64,000 bases of DNA, from the NCBI RefSeq assembly GCF_900635955.1, contig NZ_LR134201.1:1798001-1862000 (forward strand), in the 5' to 3' direction. A program made the position numbers and the translations under genes. This DNA comes from Cedecea lapagei (GTDB lineage Bacteria > Pseudomonadota > Gammaproteobacteria > Enterobacterales > Enterobacteriaceae). The notes below the pieces were generated by a model. The model was given only the letters and a program-made list of their open reading frames with translations, was not told where the DNA came from and made no database searches. Positions 43,736 to 52,567 of the stretch are shown piece by piece. Positions within the stretch are counted from its first letter, which is position 1, and each line of letters starts with the position of its first letter.

Positions 43736-45646
43736 GTGACGGACGATTTTGCAGCAGACGGCCAGCTGGCTCAGGTCATTCCCGGTTTCAGGCCGCGTGA
43801 GGCGCAGCGTGAAATGGCGGAGGCGGTCACCCGGGCCATTAAAGCCGGCAGCGAGCTGGTGGTAGAGGCCGGAACCGGCACGGGGAAAACCTATGCCTAC
43901 CTTGCACCCGCGCTCCGTTCGGGCAAAAAGGTCATTATTTCTACCGGCTCTAAGGCGCTGCAGGATCAGCTGTTCTCCCGCGATCTGCCGACTATCTCTC
44001 GTGCGCTGAAGTTCACCGGGCGGGTGGCGCTGCTGAAGGGGCGTTCTAACTACCTTTGTCTGGAAAGGCTTGAACAGCAGTCGCTGGCCGGCGGGGATTT
44101 GCCCGTGCAGGCGCTCAGCGATGTCGTGCATCTGCGCGGCTGGGCCAGCGAAACCGTCGACGGCGATATCAGCACCTGCGGTACGGTAGCGGAAGATTCT
44201 ACCGTCTGGCCAATGGTCACCAGCACCAATGACAACTGCCTGGGACAGGATTGCCCGCAGTACCAGGACTGCTTCGTGGTGAAGGCGCGTAAAAAGGCGA
44301 TGGATGCTGACGTGGTGGTGGTAAACCATCATCTGTATCTGGCGGATATGGTGGTCAAAGAGAGCGGTTTTGCGGAGCTGATCCCCGAGGCGGAAGTGAC
44401 GATATTCGATGAAGCACACCAGGTTCCGGATATTGCCAGCCAGTATTTTGGTCAATCGATCTCCAGCCGTCAGCTTCTCGATCTCGCCAAAGACATTTCT
44501 ATTGCCTACCGAACCGAAGTCCGGGATGCGCAGCAGCTGCAAAAAAGCGCTGACAGCCTGGCCCAGCGCACGCAGGATTTTCGCCTGCAAATAGGTGACC
44601 CGGGCTATCGCGGTAACCTGCGTGAGCTGCTTGCCGACGCAAATATCCAGCGCTCGCTGCTGCTGCTCGATGACGCGCTGGAGCTCTGTTATGACGTGGC
44701 TAAGCTATCGCTTGGGCGCTCTGCGCTGCTGGACGCCGCTTTTGAACGCGCGGTGATCTACCGTGGGCGCATCAAGCGGCTGAAAGAGATCAATCAGCCG
44801 GGGTACAGCTACTGGTATGAATGCAACGCCCGGCATTTTACGCTGGCCCTGACGCCGCTTTCCGTGGCCGACAAATTTAAGGAAGCCATTCGTGAAAAGG
44901 CAGGCTGCTGGGTCTTTACCTCGGCAACGCTTTCGGTGAATGACAAGCTAAGCCATTTCACCGAGCGTCTGGGCATCGAAGAGGCAGAAACCCTGCTGCT
45001 GGCAAGCCCGTTCGACTACGCTAAGCAGGCGCTGCTCTGTGTGCCTCGAGGGTTGCCAACGCCAAATCAGCCGCACGCTGGTCGTCATCTGGCCAACTTG
45101 CTGCGCCCGCTCATCGAAGCCAACAACGGGCGCTGCTTTATGCTTTGCACCTCCCACGCCATGATGCGTGACCTCGCGGAACAGTTCCGGGCGACCATGA
45201 CGTTGCCCGTGTTGCTGCAGGGAGAGACCAGCAAAGGCCAGCTTCTGCAGCAGTTTGTTGAGGCAGGTAACGCCCTGCTGGTGGCGACCAGTAGCTTCTG
45301 GGAAGGCGTAGATGTGCGTGGCGACACGTTATCCCTGGTTATCATCGACAAGCTGCCCTTTACCTCACCGGACGATCCGCTGCTCAAAGCCCGAATGGAA
45401 GATTGCCGTATTCGCGGCGGCGATCCGTTTGATGACGTACAGCTGCCGGATGCGGTCATTACCCTCAAGCAGGGCGTGGGCCGACTCATTCGCGATGTGG
45501 AAGACAGGGGAGTTCTGGTTATCTGCGATAACCGGCTGGTGATGCGGCCTTATGGCGCGGTTTTCCTTAACAGTCTGCCACCCACGCCGCGTACCCGGGA
45601 TATAAATCGGGCAGTTGAGTTCCTGAGTGCCTCAGGCGCGCAGTAA
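43736..45646 (+). CDS. yoaA: DinG/XPD-like ATP-dependent helicase YoaA
   Basis: 636-aa iron-sulfur superfamily 2 DNA helicase. Walker A is GTGTGKTYAYL near residue 45, the DEAH box is IFDEAHQVPD near residue 225, and a four-cysteine cluster (CLERLEQQ, CGTVAEDS, CLGQDCPQYQDCF) holds the 4Fe-4S cofactor. Motif VI is QGVGRLIRD. In E. coli YoaA binds the polymerase subunit HolC and helps to repair stalled forks after azidothymidine. The GTG start at 43736 has AGGGGG upstream. Confidence 0.95.
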   Translation: MTDDFAADGQLAQVIPGFRPREAQREMAEAVTRAIKAGSELVVEAGTGTGKTYAYLAPALRSGKKVIISTGSKALQDQLFSRDLPTISRALKFTGRVALLKGRSNYLCLERLEQQSLAGGDLPVQALSDVVHLRGWASETVDGDISTCGTVAEDSTVWPMVTSTNDNCLGQDCPQYQDCFVVKARKKAMDADVVVVNHHLYLADMVVKESGFAELIPEAEVTIFDEAHQVPDIASQYFGQSISSRQLLDLAKDISIAYRTEVRDAQQLQKSADSLAQRTQDFRLQIGDPGYRGNLRELLADANIQRSLLLLDDALELCYDVAKLSLGRSALLDAAFERAVIYRGRIKRLKEINQPGYSYWYECNARHFTLALTPLSVADKFKEAIREKAGCWVFTSATLSVNDKLSHFTERLGIEEAETLLLASPFDYAKQALLCVPRGLPTPNQPHAGRHLANLLRPLIEANNGRCFMLCTSHAMMRDLAEQFRATMTLPVLLQGETSKGQLLQQFVEAGNALLVATSSFWEGVDVRGDTLSLVIIDKLPFTSPDDPLLKARMEDCRIRGGDPFDDVQLPDAVITLKQGVGRLIRDVEDRGVLVICDNRLVMRPYGAVFLNSLPPTPRTRDINRAVEFLSASGAQ

Positions 45647-45714
45647 TTTGTGCCAGGCTATGGTATGATGCGCGCCGTTTTTTGACCTTATCTCCGCCAG
45701 AGGTTGGCAAGCCC

Positions 45715-46410
45715 ATGCGAATTTTAGCCATCGATACCGCAACTGAAGCCTGTTCTGTTGCCCTGCAAAATGATGCGGCGTTCTACGCCCATTTCGAACT
45801 CTGCCCGCGCGAGCATACGCAAAGAATTTTGCCCATGGTGAAGGAGATCCTGAACCAGGGTGAAATTACTTTGTCTGATGTGAACGCACTAGCCTACGGG
45901 CGCGGGCCGGGCAGTTTCACCGGCGTGCGAATCGGCATTGGCATTGCGCAAGGGCTGGCGCTGGGCGCTGAGCTGCCGATGATTGGCGTCTCAACGCTTG
46001 CGACGATGGCGCAGGGAGCGTGGCGTCGTACCGGAGCAACGCGAGTTCTGGCCGCCATAGATGCCCGCATGGGCGAAGTCTACTGGGCCGAATATCAGCG
46101 TGACGAACAGGGCGAGTGGCAGGGCGAAGAGAGTGAGGCCGTACTTAAGCCAGAAGATGTTGCCGAACGGTTGAAACAATTGAACGGCAGCTGGGCTACA
46201 GTCGGCACAGGCTGGCAGGCCTGGCCCGACATGGCGGAGAGGAGCGGACTTCAGCTGCAGGACGGGGAAACCACGCTGCCCGAAGCAGAAGATATGCTGC
46301 CGCTGGCGCTGCAGGCTTTTAACGCCGGAAAAAGCGTCGCCGTAGAACACGCTGAACCGGTCTACCTGCGCAATGAAGTGACCTGGAAAAAGCTTCCTGG
46401 CAGAGAGTAA
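45715..46410 (+). CDS. tsaB: tRNA threonylcarbamoyladenosine protein TsaB
   Basis: 231 aa, length of E. coli TsaB. ASKHA-fold protein with MRILAIDTATEACSVAL and GRGPGSFTGVRIGIGIAQGLA. With TsaD and TsaE it builds the t6A modification at position 37 of ANN-decoding tRNAs; TsaB is essential in E. coli. Start ATG 45715 by homology; the track upstream to 45682 is not conserved. Confidence 0.96.
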   Translation: MRILAIDTATEACSVALQNDAAFYAHFELCPREHTQRILPMVKEILNQGEITLSDVNALAYGRGPGSFTGVRIGIGIAQGLALGAELPMIGVSTLATMAQGAWRRTGATRVLAAIDARMGEVYWAEYQRDEQGEWQGEESEAVLKPEDVAERLKQLNGSWATVGTGWQAWPDMAERSGLQLQDGETTLPEAEDMLPLALQAFNAGKSVAVEHAEPVYLRNEVTWKKLPGRE

Positions 46411-46452
46411 TACCCACCGCTCAAAACGGAGTGGAGATTAAGGAGATGAGGT

Positions 46453-47043
46453 ATGGCTGTTTGTAATGTCAAAAAATGCAGCTGGCTGCTTGCAGCCGCC
46501 GCAGCGTTGGTCCTGAGCGGCTGCGTGAGCGTGCCGGATGCCATCAAAGGGAGTACGGCGACGCCGCAGCAGGATCTGTCGGTCGTCATGAATGCTCCGC
46601 AGCTTTACGTGGGGCAGGAAGCGCGTTTTGGCGGTCGCGTGGTGAATGTGGATAATCTGAAGGGGAAAACCCGTCTCGAGATTGCCACCGTTAGCCTGGA
46701 CGAAGGCGCCAGACCGGCGCTGAATGAGCCCTCTCACGGGCGTATTTATGCCGACGTGAACGGCTTCCTGGATCCGGTCGACTTCCGTAACCAGCTCGTC
46801 ACGGTGGTGGGGCCGATTACCGGCACGGCAGAGGGCAAAATTGGCCAGACGCCTTATAAATTTATGACGATGCAGGCGACAGGCTATAAGCGCTGGAACG
46901 TGGTTCAGCAGGTCGTGATGCCGCCACAGCCTATAGACCCATGGTTCTGGGGCGGTCCGTACCCATACCGTCATCATTATGATATGTGGGGTGGCTGGTA
47001 TAATCCGGGGCCAGCACAGGTGCAAACCGTCGTAACCGAATAA
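46453..47043 (+). CDS. yeaY: Slp-family outer membrane lipoprotein YeaY
   Basis: 196 aa. Signal peptide with lipobox LSGC (LVLSGCVSVPDAIKG). The Slp-family core includes APQLYVGQEARFGGRVVNV and GRIYADVNGFLDPVDFRNQLVTVVG. The C-terminus is rich in Trp, Tyr, Gly and His (DPWFWGGPYPYRHHYDMWGG). Next to fadD as in E. coli, where yeaY is under sigma-E control. The role is unknown. Confidence 0.93.
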   Translation: MAVCNVKKCSWLLAAAAALVLSGCVSVPDAIKGSTATPQQDLSVVMNAPQLYVGQEARFGGRVVNVDNLKGKTRLEIATVSLDEGARPALNEPSHGRIYADVNGFLDPVDFRNQLVTVVGPITGTAEGKIGQTPYKFMTMQATGYKRWNVVQQVVMPPQPIDPWFWGGPYPYRHHYDMWGGWYNPGPAQVQTVVTE

Positions 47044-47064
47044 TCTGTTGTTTTTAAATATTTT

Positions 47065-47094
47065 CAAACAGCGGCCTGGCCGCTGTTTGTTTTT
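47065..47094 (+). terminator. terminator after yeaY
   Basis: Perfect 11-bp stem CAAACAGCGGC / GCCGCTGTTTG with loop CTG, then TTTTT. Confidence 0.92.
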
Positions 47095-47156
47095 GTCCAG
47101 GACGGATAAAAAAATTTAGTGATGCGCTTCGCAACCTTTCATCAGGCTAATTAATA

Positions 47157-47174
47157 AACTGGTACGCTGAGTTA
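47157..47174. promoter_or_regulatory. FadR operator before fadD
   Basis: AACTGGTACGCTGAGTTA is near the FadR consensus (ACTGGTACGACCAGTT-like palindrome) and at the position of the E. coli fadD operator, about 80 bp before the start codon. Confidence 0.7.
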
Positions 47175-47243
47175 ATATTATGTTAACGAAATGTGTAGCC
47201 TGGGGTTGTGATGACGACAAATAATAATTTCAGAGGTGGATCC

Positions 47244-48929
47244 TTGAATAAGGTTTGGCTTAACCGCTACCCGGCCGACGTTGCGGCTGAAATAAATCCC
47301 GATCGCTATCAATCCCTGGTTGATATGTTTGAACAGGCCGTTACTCGCTATGCCGATAAGCCTGCGTTTATCAATATGGGGGAGGTGATGACCTTCCGTA
47401 AGCTGGAAGAGCGCAGCCGGGCTTTTGCCGCTTATCTCCAGCAGGGGCTTGGCCTGCAAAAAGGCGACCGCGTAGCGCTGATGATGCCAAACCTGCTGCA
47501 GTACCCGGTGGCGCTTTTTGGCATCTTGCGCGCCGGAATGGTGGTGGTGAACGTTAACCCGCTTTATACCCCACGCGAGCTGGAGCACCAGCTGAACGAC
47601 AGCGGTGCCAGCGCGATTGTTATTGTGTCGAACTTTGCCCACACGCTGGAAAAAGTGGTCGATAAAACGCAGGTGAAGCACGTGATCCTGACCCGCCTCG
47701 GCGATCAGATTGCCGGGCCAAAAGGCACGCTGGTTAACTTTGTCGTTAAGTACATCAAGCGGCTGGTGCCGAAATACCATTTACCTCACGCCATCTCCTT
47801 CCGCCGGGCGCTGCAAAGCGGCTACCGTATGCAGTACATCAAGCCTGAAATTCTTAACGGCGATTTGGCTTTCCTGCAGTACACCGGCGGCACGACAGGC
47901 GTGGCGAAGGGCGCAATGCTGACGCACCGTAACATGCTGGCTAACCTCGAGCAGGTAAGGGCGGCCTACAGCCCGCTGCTGCATGAGGGGAAAGAGCTGG
48001 TGGTCACGCCGCTGCCGCTGTACCACATTTTTGCCCTGACGATTAACTGCCTGCTGTTTATCGATATTGGTGGACAGAACCTGTTGATCACCAACCCGCG
48101 AGACATTCCCGGCCTGGTGAAAGAACTGGCGAAATATCCTTTCACCGCCATGACCGCCGTGAACACGCTGTTTAACGCCTTACTGAATAACAAAGAGTTC
48201 CAGCAGTTAGACTTCTCCAGCCTGCACCTCGCCGCGGGCGGCGGCATGCCGGTTCAGCACGCCGTTGCGGAACGCTGGGAGAAATTGACCGGGCGCTTCC
48301 TGCTTGAGGGCTATGGCCTGACGGAATGTGCGCCTCTGGTGAGCGCGAATCCGCATGATATGGATTACCACAGCGGCTCTATCGGGCTGCCGGTGCCTTC
48401 AACCGACGTGAAGCTGATCGATGATGAGGGCAATGAGGTTCCGCCGGGTGAACCGGGTGAACTTTGCGTGAAGGGGCCTCAGGTTATGCTGGGCTACTGG
48501 CAGCGCCCGAAAGAGACCGATGAAATTCTTAAGGACGGCTGGCTGCGAACCGGAGATATTGCGGTGATGAACGAGGAAGGCTTTATGAACATCGTCGATC
48601 GCAAAAAAGATATGATTCTGGTCTCCGGCTTTAACGTCTACCCCAATGAGATTGAAGACGTAGTGATGCAGAATGAGGGCGTGCTGGAAGTGGCTGCCGT
48701 GGGCGTGCCGGCCGGCGTGAGCGGCGAACAGGTAAAAATCTTTGTGGTGAAAAAAGACCCCGCGCTGACTGAAGAAGCGCTGATCACCTTCTGCCGTCGC
48801 CAGTTAACGGGCTACAAAGTGCCTAAATTGGTTGAGTTCCGTACGGAATTGCCAAAATCCAACGTGGGCAAAATTTTAAGACGAGAACTGCGTGACGAAG
48901 CGGGCAAGACAGGCAACAATAACGCCTGA
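47244..48929 (+). CDS. fadD: long-chain fatty acyl-CoA synthetase
   Basis: Activates imported fatty acids to acyl-CoA at the inner membrane, coupling uptake to beta-oxidation. 561 aa from the TTG at 47244, which follows GAGGTGG and gives the E. coli start (x-KVWLNRYPADV); E. coli fadD also uses TTG. AMP-binding motif YTGGTTGVAKGAML, second ATP/AMP motif YGLTECAPLV, FACS signature DGWLRTGDIAVMNEEGFMN. A FadR operator lies upstream and a UUCG-loop terminator downstream. Confidence 0.97.
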   Translation: MNKVWLNRYPADVAAEINPDRYQSLVDMFEQAVTRYADKPAFINMGEVMTFRKLEERSRAFAAYLQQGLGLQKGDRVALMMPNLLQYPVALFGILRAGMVVVNVNPLYTPRELEHQLNDSGASAIVIVSNFAHTLEKVVDKTQVKHVILTRLGDQIAGPKGTLVNFVVKYIKRLVPKYHLPHAISFRRALQSGYRMQYIKPEILNGDLAFLQYTGGTTGVAKGAMLTHRNMLANLEQVRAAYSPLLHEGKELVVTPLPLYHIFALTINCLLFIDIGGQNLLITNPRDIPGLVKELAKYPFTAMTAVNTLFNALLNNKEFQQLDFSSLHLAAGGGMPVQHAVAERWEKLTGRFLLEGYGLTECAPLVSANPHDMDYHSGSIGLPVPSTDVKLIDDEGNEVPPGEPGELCVKGPQVMLGYWQRPKETDEILKDGWLRTGDIAVMNEEGFMNIVDRKKDMILVSGFNVYPNEIEDVVMQNEGVLEVAAVGVPAGVSGEQVKIFVVKKDPALTEEALITFCRRQLTGYKVPKLVEFRTELPKSNVGKILRRELRDEAGKTGNNNA

Positions 48930-48949
48930 GCTCCAAGTCACTCGTCCTG

Positions 48950-48972
48950 ATGCCGGTTCGCCGGCATTTTTT
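48950..48972 (+). terminator. terminator after fadD
   Basis: ATGCCGG-TTCG-CCGGCAT followed by TTTTTT. The T run is 27 bp before the rnd start codon and may serve as the U-rich leader of rnd too. Confidence 0.9.
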
Positions 48973-48998
48973 ATGGGCGCAACCTAAGAGAACTGAAT

Positions 48999-50120
48999 TT
49001 GACTTACCAGATGATTACCACCGATGAAGGGCTGGCTGCCGTATGCCAGGCCGCTCGTCAGTTCCCCGCGCTGGCGCTGGATACTGAATTTGTCCGTACG
49101 CGCACCTATTATCCGCAATTAGGCCTGATCCAGCTTTATGACGGCCAGCAGGCTTCGCTGATCGATCCTCTCACCATCAGCGACTGGTCGCCATTCAAAG
49201 CGCTGCTGCAGGATCCTGACACCATAAAGTACCTTCACGCGGGCAGCGAGGATCTTGAAGTTTTCCTGAATGCCTTCGGCGTACTGCCCGAGCCGTTTAT
49301 CGATACTCAGATCCTGGCTTCGTTTACCGGGCGTCCGCTCTCCTGTGGTTTTGCCACCCTCGTGGAGTCCTACACCGGTATTGCGCTGGATAAAAGTGAG
49401 TCCCGCACCGACTGGCTGGCGCGGCCCTTAACGGCGCGGCAGTGTGAGTATGCGGCGGCAGACGTGCTCTATCTGCTGCCTATTGCTGAGAAGCTGATGG
49501 CCGAAACGGAAGCGGCTGGCTGGATCAACGCCGCTCTCGATGAATGCCAGCTGATGTGCGCCCGCCGCCGTGAACAGCTTGACCCGGAAGAGGCCTGGCG
49601 TGAAATCGGCAATGCATGGCAGCTTCGCACCCGGCAGCTGGCCTGCCTCAGGAAGCTGGCCGCGTGGCGCCTGCGCAAAGCGCGTGAGCGGGATATGGCG
49701 GTGAACTTTGTCGTTCGCGAAGAGCACCTCTGGCAGGTGGCTCGCTATATGCCAGGGTCGCTCGGGGAGCTTGACTCGCTTGGCCTGAGCGGCAGTGAAA
49801 TCCGTTTCCACGGTAAAACCCTTGTCGCGCTGGTGGCGGAGGCCCAGGTCCTGCCAGAGAGCGAGCTGCCGCAGCCGCTGCAGAACCTGGTGGATATGCC
49901 CGGTTACCGCAAAGTCTTTAAGGCGATTAAGGCGCTGGTGCAGGAGATAAGTGAGGCAAAAGGGCTGAGTGCAGAATTGCTGGCCTCCCGTCGCCAAATA
50001 AACCAGCTGCTCAACTGGCACTGGAAATTGAAACCCCAAAGCGTTGAGCCGGAATTAATAAGCGGCTGGCGTGCCGAATTAATGGCCGAGGCGCTGACTA
50101 AACTGCTGACGGAATACTAA
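48999..50120 (+). CDS. rnd: ribonuclease D
   Basis: 373-aa 3'-5' exoribonuclease that trims tRNA precursors. DnaQ-like catalytic residues in ALDTEFVRTRTYYPQLG (DxE), HAGSEDLEVF and the YAAADVLYLLP motif; two HRDC domains follow (about 210-290 and 295-373). The start codon is TTG at 48999, as in E. coli rnd, where UUG initiation together with an upstream U tract limits or enables translation. Confidence 0.95.
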   Translation: MTYQMITTDEGLAAVCQAARQFPALALDTEFVRTRTYYPQLGLIQLYDGQQASLIDPLTISDWSPFKALLQDPDTIKYLHAGSEDLEVFLNAFGVLPEPFIDTQILASFTGRPLSCGFATLVESYTGIALDKSESRTDWLARPLTARQCEYAAADVLYLLPIAEKLMAETEAAGWINAALDECQLMCARRREQLDPEEAWREIGNAWQLRTRQLACLRKLAAWRLRKARERDMAVNFVVREEHLWQVARYMPGSLGELDSLGLSGSEIRFHGKTLVALVAEAQVLPESELPQPLQNLVDMPGYRKVFKAIKALVQEISEAKGLSAELLASRRQINQLLNWHWKLKPQSVEPELISGWRAELMAEALTKLLTEY

Positions 50121-50226
50121 TCGCGTTTAGCGGCCTGGGAATAATTACAGTGTTATTCTCAGGTCAAAAATATATTCTCGGGCCGTTAACGAGAAAAAAC
50201 TTAATAAACGTTAAGACCTGCAGCAA

Positions 50227-50258
50227 AAATAAAACCCCCTGACATTATGCAGGGGGTT
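50227..50258 (-). terminator. terminator after minE
   Basis: On the minus strand AACCCCCTG / CAGGGGGTT with an 8-nt loop followed by TTATTTTTG. Ends the minCDE operon. Confidence 0.9.
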
Positions 50259-50263
50259 ATTAT

Positions 50264-50539
50264 TCACGCAGACTTGCTGGCTTCTTCCGCTTCCGGGAGG
50301 GTGACGTTCAGCTCCAGAATCGAAATATCCCCATCTCGCTGCTCCAGTTGAACGCTGACCATTTCCGGGTCGATTTGCACGTACTTGCAAATCACGTCGA
50401 GAATGTCTTTGCGCAGCTGAGGCAGGTAGTGCGGTTCAGCATCGCTACGGCGACGCTCAGCAACGATAATCTGTAAACGCTCTTTCGCGATGTTGGCGGT
50501 GTTCTTTTTTCGTGACAGAAAAAAGTCGAGTAATGCCAT
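50264..50539 (-). CDS. minE: cell division topological specificity factor MinE
   Basis: 91 aa. N-terminal membrane-targeting and anti-MinCD part (MALLDFFLSRKKNTANIAKERLQ), C-terminal dimerisation domain. It stimulates the ATPase of MinD and drives pole-to-pole oscillation that keeps the division ring at mid-cell. Starts 3 bp after minD. Last gene of minCDE. Confidence 0.98.
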   Translation of the reverse strand: MALLDFFLSRKKNTANIAKERLQIIVAERRRSDAEPHYLPQLRKDILDVICKYVQIDPEMVSVQLEQRDGDISILELNVTLPEAEEASKSA

Positions 50540-50542
50540 AAC

Positions 50543-51355
50543 TTATCCTCCGAACAGGCGTTTCAGGAAACCCTTCTTCTCTTCCTCAATGAAGCGGAAA
50601 GGGCGTTCTTCTCCGAGCAGGCGTTCCACGGTATCGGCGTAGGCTTTGCCCGCGTCAGATTCACCGTCAAGAATAACCGGCTCGCCCTGGTTGGACGCGC
50701 GCAGCACAGACTGGTCCTCAGGGATAACCCCGACCAGAGGAATGCGCAGAATTTCCAGCACGTCTTCCATGCTCAGCATATCGCCCTTATTGACGCGGCC
50801 AGGGTTGTAGCGGGTGAGCAGTAAATGCTCTTTGATAGGATCTTCGCCGTTTTCGGCACGACGTGACTTCGACGACAGAATGCCGAGAATACGGTCTGAG
50901 TCACGCACCGAGGAGACTTCCGGGTTGGTGGTGATAACCGCTTCGTCAGCGAAATAGAGCGCCATTAGCGCGCCGGTTTCAATCCCGGCCGGGGAGTCGC
51001 AGACGATAAACTCGAAGTCCATGTTTTTCAGGTCTTCCAGCACTTTGGCCACGCCTTCACGGGTCAGGGCGTCTTTATCGCGAGTTTGCGACGCGGGCAG
51101 GATATAGAGCTGCTCGGTGCGTTTATCGCGGATCAGCGCCTGATTCAGCGTGGCATCGCCCTGAATAACGTTGACGAAATCGTACACGACGCGGCGCTCG
51201 CAGCCCATAATCAGGTCAAGGTTACGCAGGCCGATGTCGAAATCGATAACGACGGTTTTTCTTCCCTTTTGGGCCAGACCCGTGGCGATGGCCGCGCTGG
51301 ACGTGGTCTTACCAACGCCCCCTTTACCCGATGTAACAACAATAATGCGTGCCAT
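50543..51355 (-). CDS. minD: septum site-determining ATPase MinD
   Basis: 270-aa ParA/MinD ATPase. Deviant Walker A is SGKGGVGKTTSSAAIA, the switch region has DFDIGLRNLD, and the C-terminal amphipathic membrane helix is KKGFLKRLFGG. It binds MinC for division inhibition and is released by MinE. Confidence 0.98.
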   Translation of the reverse strand: MARIIVVTSGKGGVGKTTSSAAIATGLAQKGRKTVVIDFDIGLRNLDLIMGCERRVVYDFVNVIQGDATLNQALIRDKRTEQLYILPASQTRDKDALTREGVAKVLEDLKNMDFEFIVCDSPAGIETGALMALYFADEAVITTNPEVSSVRDSDRILGILSSKSRRAENGEDPIKEHLLLTRYNPGRVNKGDMLSMEDVLEILRIPLVGVIPEDQSVLRASNQGEPVILDGESDAGKAYADTVERLLGEERPFRFIEEEKKGFLKRLFGG

Positions 51356-51379
51356 AAAGGATTTCCTTGTTAAAAGGGC

Positions 51380-52090
51380 TTAATTCAAAGATTGAACGGA
51401 GAGCGCACCACCCGCCAGATTAAGGCGAGCCGCTTTTCCATAATAATCGGCTGGGATCTGCTCACTCAGCCAGTACTCACCCGCTATAGAGACCAGCTCC
51501 GCTACCAGGTTAGTACAAAATATTTGTGCATCACGATCGCCACTTGCACCAGCCAGCGCACGGCCACGCATCATGCCGTAAATATGAATATTACCATCTG
51601 CTATCAGTTCTGCACCGGCACTGACGTGATTGGTCACAATCAAGTCACAGTTTGGCGCATAAATGCGCTGGCCGGAACGCACCGGCGCATCAATTAAACG
51701 CGTTTTTGTGACGGATGCAACATCCGGGGCGGCGATGACCACCGGCTCGGCGGGCGCAGCCTTTGGCGTTCGGGTAACCTTTTCTTTCCCTTCTGTCAGC
51801 AAGGGCAGGCCAGCACGCTCGATGTCGGCTTTAAGCGCCTCATCTTTGCAGCCACTGATGCCCACAACGCGCAGGCCGGTTGCGGTGACGGCCTGTTGTA
51901 CTTTCTTCCAGTTGACGGAACCATCGAGACTGGCGACGTTAACGACCACCGGGGCATTTTTTAAGAATGCGGGAGCCTGAGCGATTTTATCTTCCAGTGC
52001 CTGGCGAATAACCTCAGGGTGTGCATCATGCAAATGAACCACAGATAAGGTAAAACTGCTGCCCTTTAACTCGATTGGCGTGTTTGACAT
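51380..52090 (-). CDS. minC: septum site-determining protein MinC
   Basis: 236-aa inhibitor of FtsZ assembly. N-terminal FtsZ-interacting domain, a linker rich in Ala/Pro (about 105-125), and a beta-helix C-terminal domain with GQRIYAPNCDLIVTNHVSAGAELIADGNIHIYG that binds MinD. Start MSNTPIELKGSSF at 52090 as in E. coli. First gene of minCDE. Confidence 0.97.
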   Translation of the reverse strand: MSNTPIELKGSSFTLSVVHLHDAHPEVIRQALEDKIAQAPAFLKNAPVVVNVASLDGSVNWKKVQQAVTATGLRVVGISGCKDEALKADIERAGLPLLTEGKEKVTRTPKAAPAEPVVIAAPDVASVTKTRLIDAPVRSGQRIYAPNCDLIVTNHVSAGAELIADGNIHIYGMMRGRALAGASGDRDAQIFCTNLVAELVSIAGEYWLSEQIPADYYGKAARLNLAGGALSVQSLN

Positions 52091-52216
52091 CCTGGCCTTA
52101 CTCAATTCAGTTTCAATCCCCACAAGGGTGGGACGATATTCCGAAGTACATAAGGCATGTTATAGTCCAGCTTATATTCAGGCAAGCCACTCGCTGGCGA
52201 AAATAGAGTAAAAAAA

Positions 52217-52492
52217 ATGTTTTGTGTGATCTACAGAAGTACCAAACGCGATCAGACTTATCTTTATGTCGAAAAAAAAGACGATTTCTCCCGGGTGCCG
52301 GAAGAGCTGATGAAAGGCTTTGGTAAACCGGTGCTGTCGATGCTGTTGCCGCTCGACGGCACGAAAAAACTGGCCAATGCCGATCTGGATAAAGTTAAAC
52401 AGGCACTGGAAAATGAGGGGTATTATTTACAGATCCCACCTCCGGTCGAAAGTTTGCTGACAATGCATCTGGAAAAAAGTCCTAAAAAATAA
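52217..52492 (+). CDS. ycgL: YcgL family protein (UPF0745)
   Basis: 91 aa. Conserved MFCVIYRSTKRDQTYLYVEKKDDFSRVP, a compact alpha/beta fold. Divergent from minCDE as in E. coli. Conserved in gammaproteobacteria; function unknown. Confidence 0.93.
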   Translation: MFCVIYRSTKRDQTYLYVEKKDDFSRVPEELMKGFGKPVLSMLLPLDGTKKLANADLDKVKQALENEGYYLQIPPPVESLLTMHLEKSPKK

Positions 52493-52567
52493 TTTTCGGA
52501 CTGGCGGTAAATCTTTTCCGGGCATTAAACCTGAAGATGTGCAAAACACATTATTGCGGGAAAGACG

